Origin: Strongylocentrotus purpuratus
Lineage: Eukaryota > Echinodermata > Echinoidea > Camarodonta > Strongylocentrotidae
NCBI RefSeq assembly: GCF_000002235.5
Contig: NW_022145611.1
Coordinates: 7,342,242 to 7,406,241, forward strand
Direction of reading: 5' to 3'
Length of the DNA stretch: 64,000 nucleotides
In this document: positions 10,110-21,862 of the stretch, piece by piece
How the letters are laid out: every line of letters begins with the position of its first letter
Numbering within the stretch: position 1 is the stretch's first letter
Notes under the pieces: generated by a model
Seen by the model: only the letters and a program-made list of their open reading frames with translations
Told to the model about the DNA's origin: nothing
The model's database searches: none
Position numbers and translations under genes: made by a program

Positions 10110-11430
10110 TCACAAGGAATGAAATCATGTCTTTGTCTTTGCATCTTTTCTTTCTTAATAATTAGCAGATTTTGGATGTAAGAGGTCAAAGATTAGAGGG
10201 TCAAAAAATTGTTTTGAATATATTATATATTTAAGATGTCCCATTCATATCAGTGCCATGTGTTTTTGTTGTTTTCATTTTAAAACTGTTTTTGTTTAAA
10301 ACCCAGAAGATATCATGGTAGAGCGATAACTTGAAAACATAATGGAGCAATTCAAACTATACATCGCTCAAATATATAGGATGAATTAATTAGATTTGGG
10401 GTGTAAAGGTAAAAAAAATATGTGGTTACTATGGTAACTTGAAAAATATTGAAGAAATTTAAAGTCTGTACAAACATATAAGGATGATTGGGGGGGGGGG
10501 GGGGTGAAAGGTCAAAGGCAACAGTGTCTTTAAAGTGGTAAAAATCACAGCAAATGTATGGTTCTTCTTCCTTATGAGCAGCCAAAATCAAGAAGCTGAT
10601 TATTCTAAAGTGAACAACGTAAAAACGTTGAAGCAATTAAACAAACAATTAAGTTCATGCATGTACCTGATTAGAATTTAGCTGGTGTAATTAAGATATT
10701 AAAGGTGAAAGATCTCAGGTTCATGAAATCCCATAAAAGGTCCATTGATATAACTTAATAAAAGTCTGATAATTTTTTATAAAAGGGGTGAAGTATTATC
10801 TATGAGCATATGAAAAGAGTTTGGGTGCATGAGGTCAGATGATCGATAAGCATATAATGTAGGTGGATGCACATTGGATTTAGAGATGCAATCACATGCA
10901 TTTTGTGTTTTGATTAATGTGAAAAATAAAATATTCTGAATTTATAATTGCATGTAGGGAAATGAATGACTTGGCTCTCTTTTCTAAGTGCTGCTAATAT
11001 TAACAAGGTTTTTCTGCTTTTGTTTATGAATTCACAGGGCAGGGAAAATCATGCTAGCTGGGTTGGATTCTGTATTTTTTTTAAATATCGGGTGCATTTT
11101 TACTGGGCACAAAACACAAGTCGTTGAGGCATTTCATTAATGTGAGGCCCTAGGTATGCTGCATGCTTGACTTAAAAAATATAACAGTTCCCCCCCCCCC
11201 CCCCCCCCCCCCCCATTTATTGGCGGTGGGCAAAACAGTTAGCTAGTAGTTCAACTATCAATACTAGTTCAACGAAAACAGAATGTGAACTTTGTACTAG
11301 TCATCGTGTGTTTCATTAAAAAAGCACAGGAGAGTTTAATTATTCATAGCGCCAAATTATGTAACTTTAGATCTATACTAAAATACCCACCGCATAGAAA
11401 TTTTGGTGTAGAAAAAAAATTGTCCGGGCT
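10110..11430. other. Intergenic region between HAAO and the proposed Akt promoter
   Basis: AT-rich, with a G run at 10491-10504 and an uninterrupted C run at about 11190-11214. No gene or transposon is recognised. Confidence 0.5.
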
Positions 11431-11437
11431 CCTTACT

Positions 11438-11606
11438 GATCACGTGGCCACAGTCAAATGACGTCACGTTTAGGCTGCAAATCAACAAGGAAGAAGGAAG
11501 AAAATCCGTGCGGCTAACTCTCCCGTCCGACCGTCTACATTTGATTATTTCCGACACCGCCTACGGATTTATAAAAACAGCACTTTTATTGATTATCTTG
11601 AGTATC
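11438..11606 (+). promoter_or_regulatory. akt: Candidate Akt promoter (E-box, CRE, TATA, Inr)
   Basis: CACGTG at 11441-11446, a full palindromic CRE TGACGTCA at 11459-11466, TATAAAAA at 11570-11577 and an initiator-like ATCAGAG about 30 bp further on. CpG content rises locally. A consensus donor follows at 11637. Direction and spacing suit a plus-strand start near 11600-11607. The link to Akt, 28 kb downstream, is inferred because no other plus-strand gene is seen between. Confidence 0.5.
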
Positions 11607-11636
11607 AGAGAACGATTTTGCTGAATATTTGAAACG
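11600..11636 (+). other. akt: Candidate untranslated first exon of Akt
   Basis: A short segment between the predicted start and a good donor (AAACG-GTAAGTAG at 11637). It contains no ATG. The exact start is a guess from TATA spacing. Confidence 0.4.
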
Positions 11637-13058
11637 GTAAGTAGTAGAAAAGTGTGAAAATATGAGGTAATTGAGACCATTGAGAGAGGTACCTACATGC
11701 GTGGTAGAGCCATCGCAGGGCATCATGTCCGCCTAACTCGCGGGCGCGGGTACGGTACAAGCTGTGCAGTGTGCCCGAAGCTGTGACTGTATGATGTCTG
11801 CAGATTCGTGCCAATGTAGCTGTGTAGATAGCTGTAGTCTGGTAGTGTAGTGCAGTTCGGACGGTACAGTATACATGTAGCCCAAAAATGTTGTCTTTTT
11901 CGTCCGTTAGCCTCTTATTTAGGTAGGGTTAGCTCCTCTCTTAGAGACAGAAGCCAACCATAGGGTCTGCTCTGCAAACTGTGGTGTGTGGGGCGGAAAA
12001 AACTTTCTTAGTTTTAGAATTCAGAAATCATTTCAAATTTGATAAAAATAAAATTATGAATATGAGACTAGATCTACGACAAAGTACCAGGTGATGCGCA
12101 ATATTGATTAAGCATAATGATAGATATCACAAAGTTCACGAGAAAACCAGAGCTACATACATGTACCAAGTGTCACACATTAGGCGTGACATCACGCATT
12201 TCGAGGGTCTGAAATCGCTCTCACGCACGACGCGCACGTTAAATTTAAAAAAAACGCTATACCTAATATATGTGTGTTATAACCTCGCACGCGCCGAATA
12301 ATGAAAATGTTGCGCATTGCGGATCTTTGAACTTGGCGCCTCTGAGAAAACAAGCAGAAATATCGACTTAATGAGGGGAAAAATCCATAAAATATCAGCT
12401 TTCTAGCAGTAGGTAGCAACCAAAATCGCAGTTGCAAGAAGCTGCAAAGTATGTGGGAAATAGGTACGCACGTAAGTTTGCCGATTGACTGCATTACTGT
12501 TTCGTTAACATGATATTGATCCACCCTTGTCAAAACCAATGCAGTCAGCTCACAGCCAAAAATTGAGCACGCCTTACGAATGAAAAAAAAGATTATGTGC
12601 AAGTGCGCCCTCTAGTGCCGAATGACGAACACTAGCCTGAAAAGAAAAAAAATGCTATAGATCTATGCTCACTTCTATGTAGACAAAAATAACTGTCTGG
12701 TATGGGTCATTCTTTAATAAAACTGACATTTGTCGACATTCCCCATACACAGACGGTATAACCGTAGTATAGGCTGTGTGGGGAAGATATCACGTCTAGA
12801 TTTTAGTTGTAGGCCCCTCCCAGAGACATGACAAACTTGAGGAGAAATGCATAATTTCTCCTCAATTGCAGTAATTTTCTAGATATGACTGTTTCGTAAG
12901 TCGGTAAGAGTTCCTTTTGTACCCTACCCTTCCCCCCCCCCCACATAATTGAAAAATGAAATAAAAGGACTTACCAAGCTTTTGGCTGCTTCTCGATGAT
13001 CCACGGCAAGCATTCTGACCGACAGAAATCAAAATGGCGGCTTATGAATATTCCGGTA

Positions 13059-13404
13059 GAGGTGTCATGGACCAGTGGATATGTCACCGGACTGAGGATC
13101 ACAAGGTTCGCGGCACTAATGTCCTTTGGCAAGACATTGATCTACATTTGCCACTCTCCACCCAGGTGTTAAATGGGTACCTGGTAGGATGCAAAAGCTA
13201 ATGTGCTTAGATTAGCAAGTGTGCGCTTGTAAAAAAGGCGCCTGGCTGGAATGCTCCCCAGGGAGTGGAGAATGTGCATACATTGTGTGCCGGTAAGCCT
13301 GAATCAGATGACCGGGGTAATAATATTTCTGTAAAGTGCTTTGAGAGGGCCTTCGGTCCTGAAAAGTGCATAAGAACTAGCTATTGTTATTATTATTATT
13401 ATTC
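13059..13404 (+). mobile_element. tRNA-derived SINE
   Basis: An A-box-like TGGACCAGTGG (13068-13078) and a B-box-like GGTTCGCGGC (13105-13114) form a tRNA-type pol III promoter. A body with TGTCCTTTGGCAAGACATTG and CCACCCAGGTG follows, then GTAAAGTGCTTTGAGAGGGCC and a (TTA)n tail ending at 13404. A fragment of the same family occurs at 19560-19735. Confidence 0.85.
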
Positions 13405-13774
13405 AAATACGATATGAGGATGGATCACCTTAGTGCATCGCGTCGAGGATAGCGCGCGCACAAACGTGAAGCAGACAACGGAAGAACTCAAACACGCACG
13501 TCTATGAGTGAGGTCAATGGGTGGAGACTCAAAAACTTTGTCATGAATATTCATTACTTTGATTCAAGATGGCTGACGATAGTCACAGTCTGAGGACAGT
13601 CAAGTGGAAGAGATAATAACACTTTTTTGAAGAATTTTTCATATGCAGAGGTCCAAGGTTCATATTTTATGAATGTTTATCATGTTTGTAATCATTTGAA
13701 ATACCAATTGTAGTTGTTTGTGCCTGCGATTATGACAAAAAAGGATTAAACTTAGAGTCGGGGCAGTATCGTCT

Positions 13775-13925
13775 TATCGTATACCCGTAGACTTTATCTT
13801 CCACGTACGATGGAATAGGCGATCATTCAGTCTCTATATAAGGAGGTCTAGTGGAGCCAGACGTAGTCTCAGTGGAACAATCAACGATATAGAGAGACTG
13901 AAGCTTTTGGTCCAACTTCTATGGT
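13775..13925. repeat. Foldback sequence of unknown family
   Basis: CAGTCTCTATATA and TATAGAGAGACTGAAG form inverted arms around 13830-13905, and another symmetrical segment (TATCGTATACCCG) lies upstream. No flanking duplication was found. Confidence 0.4.
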
Positions 13926-14483
13926 GCCTTGCTTTTAAACCCATAATAATAATAATATAACCTGAAATATTGCTTTCCCCTGTGGCAAGGGCCATTCAAT
14001 GCCATGCTTCTGATGAGGTCATCACAGTGAAAAAAATACACGGGGGCTTAGGGCGAATTTGCCCCCGAAATGCCCCAAAGAGCCCCCAAAAATCAGAAAA
14101 GAGCCCCCGTAAATTTGCATACATGTAGAGTTCAATGCAAACTTTTTTTTAGAATGTTATTTTTATGCAGGCAAGCTTGAAAAGTAACCCCCAAAAAATA
14201 AATATTATTTTTTTCCCTGGGTCATCAAGCCCGCACTGAAGGTGAAGGCCAAGGCCAAACCCAAAACAAAAGGTCTTCGGCCTTACTTTATCTTCTATGA
14301 CTATACGAAAAAGTCTGATACCTGTATCACATTGAAAATTTAATCATGACATGAACATGACATGAACTGTCGCTAAATATGGACCGTGTTGATTTTGAGC
14401 TGGCCCAATAGTCAGTTTTGACCTTGGAGTAGAGTAAGGACTCAGGCCAAAAGGGAGCGGGTTTACATCCAAAGAATTCCCTA

Positions 14484-14893
14484 CCGTAATTAACGTTTTT
14501 TTTTTTTTTTTGCCGACTTTTTTTTTGCCGACTTAAAACAGTAGAGGACCTAGAATAGAACCTTGTGGTATGCCGTGTAATAGAAGAAAAATTGGAGGAA
14601 TTATTATCATCAACTACATATTGAAATCATTCAGAAAGATTACTTTCAAACCAAGATGACATACAAATTTGAGTGTTGTTCTAGTTTCCGAGTGGTGAGT
14701 GAACACACCGATTACTGAGCTGGGAGACATTGCCAGGCATAGCGCCAGGTAGAGGGGCATAAATCGAAACTTTAAAAAAAAAATTAAAAAATCATTTTTT
14801 TTTTTTTTTGGGTGTACCGTGTATAAACCGGACCCCCGACTTTGAATTTTTTTCGGCGGCAAAAAGGTGCGGTTTATACACCGTTAATTACGG
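14484..14893. mobile_element. TA-flanked element M, copy 3 (variant ends), with LINE RT cargo
   Basis: Perfect 12-bp ends CCGTAATTAACG ... CGTTAATTACGG between TA dinucleotides (14482-14483 and 14894-14895). Next to the right end is GGTGCGGTTTATACAC where copies 1 and 2 have AAGTGCGCCTTATACAC. The cargo lies at about 14535-14775. Confidence 0.85.
14535..14775 (-). mobile_element. LINE reverse transcriptase fragment (cargo copy 3)
   Basis: Contains the GIPQGSIL segment and upstream [15 protein letters not shown]-type sequence on the minus strand. It starts inside the segment shared by the other copies, so it is shorter at one side. Confidence 0.8.
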
Positions 14894-15289
14894 TAACTTC
14901 TTTGAAAAATATTTGCTATCTACACTGCAGCATGATCTTGTTTCCATACAATTCCTTCAATGAGATACCTCTATCACATTGATCGATTGATATGCAAACT
15001 TTTTGAGCTAACGATCTCGCTCCTTTGCTGATATTGCTGGCAGAGTGAGGAGACCATGAGCCTGATCAGCCAATAGCAATACCAGCAGCAGAAATGCTAT
15101 ATCTCTTGCTATTAAGATCGATGATGTTCCCTTGCAACTTGGCCTTCATTTCATCCTGTGAATCAGTACAAAGTATACTTTACTGTGACAGGACTAATTA
15201 TTTTGCAATGATTCGTCTACTAACCCAGGAAGCTACAATTGCCGTAAATTGATTCACAAAAGACCTCTCATGTCACATGTAGTAAGGGG

Positions 15290-15485
15290 TTAAAGCCCCA
15301 CTGCACTACTTAGAGCTACTTGCGCCCTTTATATAGCAAACAATGCCTACTCGGTGACCATTGGTCCCCCACTGTCCCCTTTTTCTTATGTTAATTGAGA
15401 GCTGATTTGATGAGATAACCACCTGTCAGTGACCTTGCAGGGAGGTCTGATCCCTCCTGGCTAATCTAGTGCAGATGGGCTTTAA
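15290..15485 (-). mobile_element. TTAA-flanked MITE family C, copy 4
   Basis: TTAA-AGCCCCACTGCACTAC ... GTGCAGATGGGCT-TTAA, 196 bp, inverted relative to copies 1-3. Confidence 0.9.
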
Positions 15486-15690
15486 GTTACTTAGAAGAAA
15501 AAAATCTCAATAATTTCACCATCTAAAATCTTGGACTGGTTCCCACCCCAATTTGAAAAAGAAAAGGAAATAGAAGTGATATTGACATGTTATGATAGTG
15601 AGTATTATATTTTTGATCAAGGAAATCCTGTTCAGTGATTGGTCAACATAGCATCATGTGACCAAACATAACATTGCTATGATGTAACCC

Positions 15691-15736
15691 TGACGTCATC
15701 AATGGTATAGTGCAAACTATACCATGGATGACGTCA
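15691..15736. promoter_or_regulatory. Twin-CRE hairpin
   Basis: Arms 15691-15711 and 15716-15736 pair at 20 of 21 positions around loop GCAA. Each arm begins or ends with a full CRE, TGACGTCA (15691-15698 and 15729-15736). A reverse CCAAT box (GATTGGTC, about 15639) and TATATATGCG follow the usual layout of a promoter. It could be an LTR or MITE promoter, or a chance relic. Confidence 0.6.
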
Positions 15737-15854
15737 TATATATGCGATTGACAAAGATCAATGTGCTATCGGTCGCGGTCTGCACTGCTCTCACTGCACT
15801 CTACACAACTTCAGTGACAGTTAACACAATTATTATTATTATTATTATTTTTAT

Positions 15855-15985
15855 GAAGGTTGGTTTGAAATAACCCTGTAAACGATCATCGGATCGGCCG
15901 CTGATACCGATCCGATCGGGGGGTAACCGGGGAATAATTTCCGATCGCCGATCAATTGAAATGATCAGAAAAAAATCGGCCATTT
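15855..15985. repeat. CGATCGG-rich foldback fragment
   Basis: Dense inverted GATCGG/CCGATC motifs (ATCATCGGATCGGCC, GATACCGATCCGATCGG, CCGATCGCCGATCAATTG) resemble the subterminal part of a hAT-like MITE. The ends are not defined. Confidence 0.45.
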
Positions 15986-16000
15986 TTTAAAAAAAATTTT

Positions 16001-16380
16001 TTAATGACGAAAATTTTCAAGTTTTTGGCTGGGATTATTTTGTCATTTGGAGTTGTTGTAGACCCTGATTGTTGATATTTAGTGCCTTTTCATGACTTTG
16101 AAATTAATAATATTGGTCTAAGAGCAGAGGCAAAACATGCGGGCCGCCATCTTGGATTATAATGTAGGTTTTCTTTTTTTTTTTAATGACGAAAATGTTC
16201 AAGTTTTTGGCTATCAAATGCTCCAAAAAAGTTCATGGCTGGGATTATTTTGTCATTTAGAGTTGTTGTAGACCATGTTTGTTGATATTTAGTGCCTTTT
16301 CATGACTTTGAAATTAATAATATTGGTCTAAGAGCAGAGGCAAAACATGCGGGCCGCCATCTTGAATTATAATGTAGGTC
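16001..16380 (+). repeat. Tandem duplication, unit about 182-198 bp
   Basis: Units start TTAATGACGAAAAT at 16001 and 16183. Both contain TTGGAGTTGTTGTAGACC-like sequence, GATATTTAGTGCC and GCGGGCCGCCATCTTG. Confidence 0.88.
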
Positions 16381-16484
16381 TTCCAGTTTGATGAGAAAAG
16401 AAAACTCAAATTCCTTGAACTTGGCTTCAAGAGTTCCATTACCAGTGATATTGTAAACATGCTGCATGTTTTTATCGTATTAGC

Positions 16485-16884
16485 TTAAAGGTAATAGTTT
16501 TGGAAACGCCCCCCCCCCTCTCAAAAAAATGAAACGGAAGCTCTCATTACCAATCGTGTGAAAGAATATGTTTTGACTAATACGTGATGATACAAATTTT
16601 GCCAGGACACCGCCTACTAATTGATATATTTGGTAAATCATTATATCTATTGGGACCAAATGGATATCGCGCATGTGCATGCACGTGTCGCATAGTCCAT
16701 ATACCACTTTTTGTGTACAGTGCTTGTAACTTTACCAATACAAAATTTCTTATCATTTTGATGATTCCAGAACCTTGCAGTACACACCAATACTTATATG
16801 CTAGATGATCAACCTTTTCTGATCGATTCCACAACGTTTCTTTCACAATGCAATCGCATGACCAGAACTGGTCTTTATCTTTAA
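16485..16884 (-). mobile_element. TTAA-flanked element family D, copy 1
   Basis: 400 bp, TTAA at both ends, right end ACCAGAACTGGTCTTTATCT-TTAA. It includes GATGATTCCAGAACCTTGCA, the intact target site that is interrupted in copy 2. Confidence 0.88.
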
Positions 16885-17165
16885 TCTGTTTTCTTTCAAG
16901 CAAGTTCACACTTACATTGGGCAACACTACAAAGGCCATTACAGAAAAGACAAGTTTCACATAATTTGGATATCAACCAAGTCTCTATTTCAAGCTCTTT
17001 CTTAGAAATCTGTTGTAAAGATGTATGAGAATAGAAAGGCAACCGAAAACGCCTTAATTTGAAGACTTGGGATAATTGATGTTCTACACTTTCCATCAGC
17101 TTTAATAGCTTGTAATCCTCTAATCATCTAATCATGATTTTATGTACTAGCACAGATTTGTATTT

Positions 17166-17194
17166 TGGGGGGGGGGGGGGGGAAGGGGGGGGGG
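17166..17194. repeat. G homopolymer tract
   Basis: About 28 G broken once by AA, 20 bp upstream of a hAT element. Confidence 0.9.
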
Positions 17195-17221
17195 CAGTGA
17201 CCCAAACAGTAAACAGTACAT

Positions 17222-18155
17222 TAGTGCTGTAAGTCAGACGCTATGTTCGTGTTCGGTTCGGTTCGGCAGAGTTCGGCAATTTTTCACCCGAACTTGGTTC
17301 GGTTCGGGGTTTGGTAATAGCAAGCAGCGTTATAGCCACGGCTGTCGGCACTGGGCGGGCCGGCCAGCCTGCCGGGCCCGACCAGCACGGAGGACCTCTG
17401 CACACTGCTTCCGATCAGTACGAATTTCACATTAAAAACTGCTCTAAACGTAATTATTTGTGAAGAAAAATACTACTTACATTCGTATTTCCGTCTTAAA
17501 TCGTGTTTTATTTTCAATTTTAAAAGAATCATGTTTTCAATTTGTCAATAAATGATATTTTTTAAAGATTTTCCGAGACGGTTGTTGTCTAATGTTAGAG
17601 TCACGAAAGCTGCATTCTTGAATAGAAATTCAGGCTCGTCAATAACTGTTTTGTATAAGTTTTTATTTTTAATAGGAAAAATATAAAATCCCTATTTTTC
17701 CTGAATAAATAAATACCATACTATAAGATATATTTATGTCATTATTTATATTGTAAAATTTGTCCGATATTTTTACAATTAAAATATTAATTTTTTGTTG
17801 AATGGGTTTGAGCTGAACATATTTTGATCACGCACATGTATTCTTGTTTATGGCTTGCGATCGCGACGTAGCATGGTCAGGATTTGGGATTTAAATGGCC
17901 CCAGTGAAGTCGCGCCCACCACGGGATAGGCATAAATCACAAAGGCGGAAAATGGGAAAAAAGTAAATATAAAATGAGCAATCATGGCATGAAAAAAAGG
18001 TACAAAATGACAAGTTTATTAGCTTGCAAAAACTTTTATATTTTTCTGCCGAACATCCGAACCAGGCCTTTGCGTTCGGTTCGGTTCGGTTTTTTTTTTG
18101 GAAGTGCCATGTTCGGCGAACTTCCGTTCGGTTCGGCGGTTCGGCTACAGCACTA
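17222..18155. mobile_element. hAT-type non-autonomous element 1
   Basis: 934 bp, ends TAGTGCTGTA ... TACAGCACTA, flanked by a perfect 8-bp duplication CAGTACAT (17214-17221 and 18156-18163). The TAGTG start fits the hAT end consensus. Subterminal regions are arrays of GTTCGGTTCGG on the left and CGTTCGGTTCGG on the right. No transposase is seen. The perfect duplication suggests a fairly young insertion. Confidence 0.92.
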
Positions 18156-18282
18156 CAGTACATGAGCTGTTATGGCTGATATACTAATTGCTGCACAAGC
18201 AAGCAAAATATTTACAATTGATATATGCCATGCATAAAATTTAAGGACAAGTTGTCCAGCTTTACACCGCAGGTATGCATAA

Positions 18283-18440
18283 TAATAATGATAATAATAA
18301 GAACGGTGCTTATAAAGCGCTTACCACAGAACTCTCCAAGCGCTATAACAAACAAAATACAATGATAAACAATTACATATCAAACAAAACAAAAAGGTAA
18401 ATCCAAATACACCTACAAATTACAATACATATGAAATGCA
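18283..18440 (-). repeat. LINE/SINE 3' tail, second copy
   Basis: ATAATAATAAGAACGGTGCT then TTATAAAGCGCTTACCAC and AAGCGCTATAACAAACA, close to the copy at 1780-1935. Confidence 0.65.
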
Positions 18441-19559
18441 TGACTATATACCCATAAATTCCTGCTCAATGAAGGATACCATATGCTGCAAAATATCTGG
18501 TTATTGTATGACTAATTTGAAATTATAATTGTACTGAAACAGAGGATGAACAGCACTAAACATTTCAATATGTAACTCAGCTGCTACATGTAGCTCTATG
18601 TAAATGTATGGTACTTTAGAACTACATGTCAATTTATACACAAAATGAACAAGCTAGAATGTATGCCAATTTGAAAACCAAAATTCTTATGACTCAGCAC
18701 ATAAAGTAAATGATCTTATCAATGAAAGTGTGTTATTTTGACATTGCTATTACATGTACTTTGATTTATGAATTACATGTACTTTGAGTTATGTCTATAA
18801 TATAAATTTAGAGTAGGTATAAATTTTGTTGCCTTGTTGGCATTGCCAAGTTTAGGGTTGACTAGTCCACAGCAGATACATATAGATTGTGTCCATTTAT
18901 GTAAGAAGATAAGATATACTATACTTTCGAACTATTTAAATTCATTGAGAAAATTTATATTGCAATATAAAGCTCTGTTTGAGTTGAATTGAGACAGTAG
19001 GATATGGAGTGGAGGGAGGGGGGGGGGGGACTCGCAAGGTATGTTTTTCGTTATTGCTAACATTGTTGAATACAGGCATTGTGGGGCTTCCCATGATAAT
19101 GAATGATGTGTAGCAAAATCATTTTAGTGCAACAATTAAAAACTTAATAAGTGGCAGATGTTAAACTGGTAGACATCATGATGTGGGCATACCCCTGGGC
19201 ATTTTTTCTCATCCCTCTTAGTTTTTTTTTTTTTTATAAACAAAAATTAAGTTCAGAAGTTGGGGTTTCAACTTGGGAAGAAAACCTGTAGAATGCCATA
19301 AGACATTACTTCATTCTTTTTTCTTTGTTTATAGAGAATCTGAGAGCTGTGAATGTACAATGTAGGTATACCTCAGAGGCTCAATGCCACAAAGATAAGC
19401 TTGGGCAAACAGCATTGACCTTTAGAAATATGCTTGCCCCAACAGACTAGCCTTTGACTAGGCCTTTCTGCTTTAATAGGCACTCCTCCCCCCCCCCCCC
19501 CCCCCAAAAAAAAAGCAGCAGGTGTCATCTAGTCAAGTGGCTTGAATAGTGTACATGGG

Positions 19560-19735
19560 TGTATTAGGTCATGGATTTTAGCCCCAGCGTGTTGCCCTAA
19601 TGTCCTTTGACTAGACAATGACATTAATCTATATTTTGCCCTTCTCAACCCAGGTGTGATGAGTGGGTACATTCCTCGAAATGCACTGTACACTGGTAAT
19701 GGGTGCTTGAAGGGAGTACATCCTGACGAGACTAT
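19560..19735 (+). repeat. SINE fragment
   Basis: Shares TAATGTCCTTTG, ACATTAATCTA and CAACCCAGGTG with the SINE at 13059. It is cut off where the TA-flanked element X begins. Confidence 0.6.
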
Positions 19736-19736
19736 A

Positions 19737-20590
19737 GGCGCATTTATACTGTCAAATACCTCATTTTGAAAAGTCGCGATGTTTCGTGCACCCGGTTACA
19801 CTTGTGCTGAAACATCACCGACGGAGATGTTCAGCGATGTTTTGGCGTGTTTCGGTTGGTAATGCGCATGTGCAGTCTTCCCGACCTTTGACCCCGGCCT
19901 GCTATAAGATTTTTAGCGCGCGCAATTTCCAGCTAGCGCTATAGCTAGCTAAATAGCGATTCATCCCATGCGCATGCATGCGATATGTTTAGTTTATCTC
20001 GCGTGTAGTATTTGAGGCAAGAGTGGATAAGTTACGAAGTACGGACTACGGCTGCTGATTCAGTTTTCCCAAATTCAATCGAAATCTAGTAGTAAAAACG
20101 ATATGGGAAGGTTAAGAAAATCATCGTTGTTAATTGGAATTATGAGAATTCGCCGACGTCGATTAATTAATTAATCTAACAAAACACTCAAATACTACTA
20201 CTAGACAGATATGGCCAGACGGGAATAACGAAGATTGAATAAAGGATGAGTTAACGGAATTGGAACAAACGGAGCTGAATGAACGGATAACACGCGCGAC
20301 GATGGAAATGCTATAAATATCACACGGGAAGAACGTGGTTTAAAAGAGCGCGGGTAACAATCCGGAAGTGCCGGAAGACACGTGCCTAACATCGCGATGT
20401 TACAACTGCGAGCGGTTATACTTGCCAAACACGCCAAAACACGCCAAAACACGCCAAAAGATCACACTTCGTTTTGGAATGTTTGGGGCTTGGCATGTCT
20501 GCCGGTAAAGCGTAGTTGCCCTTGGTAACATCGCGGCCAGGCTCCGGTTTGGCATTTTTTGGCGTGTTTGGATGACAGTGTAACTGCCCC
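19737..20590. mobile_element. TA-flanked inverted-repeat element X, copy 1
   Basis: 854 bp between TA (19735-19736) and TA (20591-20592). Ends are GGCGCATTTATACTGTCA and, inverted, GGGGCAGTTACACTGTCA. Subterminal CGCGATGTTTCG and TTTGGCGTGTTTGG repeats follow. The middle (about 19880-20380) is GC-richer and unrelated to the middle of copy 2. No transposase is recognised. Confidence 0.85.
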
Positions 20591-20592
20591 TA

Positions 20593-21660
20593 ATGTGTCT
20601 TTCCCGTGGCCCTACTCGGGGCCAATCCGGTATAATGCGACTACGGACAATGCGACCACAGCAATCACGTGCGTGTCCGCGAAACCAAAGCGTGAGGAGA
20701 GCTTGGGTCTGTTTCGCGAAATGCTGACCATATAGCGATTAAGTCGCTGACTACAGTTAATCAAGTCCATTCACTTACATGCAGTTGTCCAAAAGAAGAC
20801 ATAGATGGCGTTAACCAGTATTTGCCAAGCTATACTCCCTTTAAGCTAAAGTAGAGTTTGATAATTTCCTAAGTAATGTGAGGAAAGGCATCTAGAGAAT
20901 TTATATAGAACATAGCATAATATTATTGCAGACTTGTAAAAAAAAAAAATACTAAGGGAGGAGCGGTTTGAAATATAATCCTTTTGCTTGTTATCATATA
21001 TCAAGAATATTTTTAATGGGATAATTGCGTCAATATACATGTTTCTTGAAGAGGAAATGATAAGAGTAGAACTAGAAGTATAATCATGCCTTTCTGTTTT
21101 GTTTCCAATAGAGCAATGGGATAATAATTTGAAGTACCATCGACTTGACTGGGGAAAGAAACCATGGGAAAATATCGTGAACAAAGCACATCCACGCTGC
21201 TTGAATAGCCACAAGTGTAATCACTCGGCAACTATAGCCATTCATAGGTATTGAAGCAGACGAGTAAGGGCTGGCATGTTTGTATTTGTACCTTTGACAC
21301 AAAAGAAAATGAATGCAACTGAGCCATGAGATTCTGAATCTGAAAGTGGGAGAGAACCCTTCAGACAGGAATTCTGTTGAACTCTAATGGGGCAACAGTG
21401 TTGCGAGTTTGCTGTACATGGTAAATATAAACAGCAGGAATACAACACATACATGTACATGTATTAGGGCCATCACTTTGAATGCACTTTGACCCCATAT
21501 TGATTGCCCTGCATATTGAACTACTAGGAGGAAAGATTGACATGAACAAATATTGATTTGACAAAAATTATCATATTGAAAATTCATCGTACATCAGGCC
21601 TTGATTCTAACAAGACTCTATTTGTCCTACATGTATAGTCAAGGACAAATGACTCTCCTA
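20593..21660. other. Repeat-poor stretch in the proposed Akt first intron
   Basis: A GC-rich patch (20610-20760, GGTATAATGCGACTACGG) is followed by AT-rich sequence. No exon or transposon is recognised. Confidence 0.45.
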
Positions 21661-21666
21661 AATCTT

Positions 21667-21862
21667 TTAAAGCCCCACTGCACTACTTATAGCTACTTGC
21701 GCCCTCTATATAGCAAACAATGCCTAATCGGTGACCATTGGTCCCCCGTGGTCCCCTTTTTCTTATGTTAATTGAGAGCTGATTTGATTAGATGACCACC
21801 TGTCAGTGACCATGCGGGGAGGTCTAATCCCTCCTGGCCAAATTAGTGCAGATAGGCTTTAA
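21667..21862 (-). mobile_element. TTAA-flanked MITE family C, copy 5
   Basis: TTAA-AGCCCCACTGCACTAC ... GATAGGCT-TTAA, 196 bp, nearly identical to copy 4. Confidence 0.9.

Noticed and set aside
12192-12602. 136-codon minus-strand open frame near the proposed Akt promoter
   Set aside because: No recognisable motif, no matching splice or promoter signals, and AT-rich composition. Probably chance.
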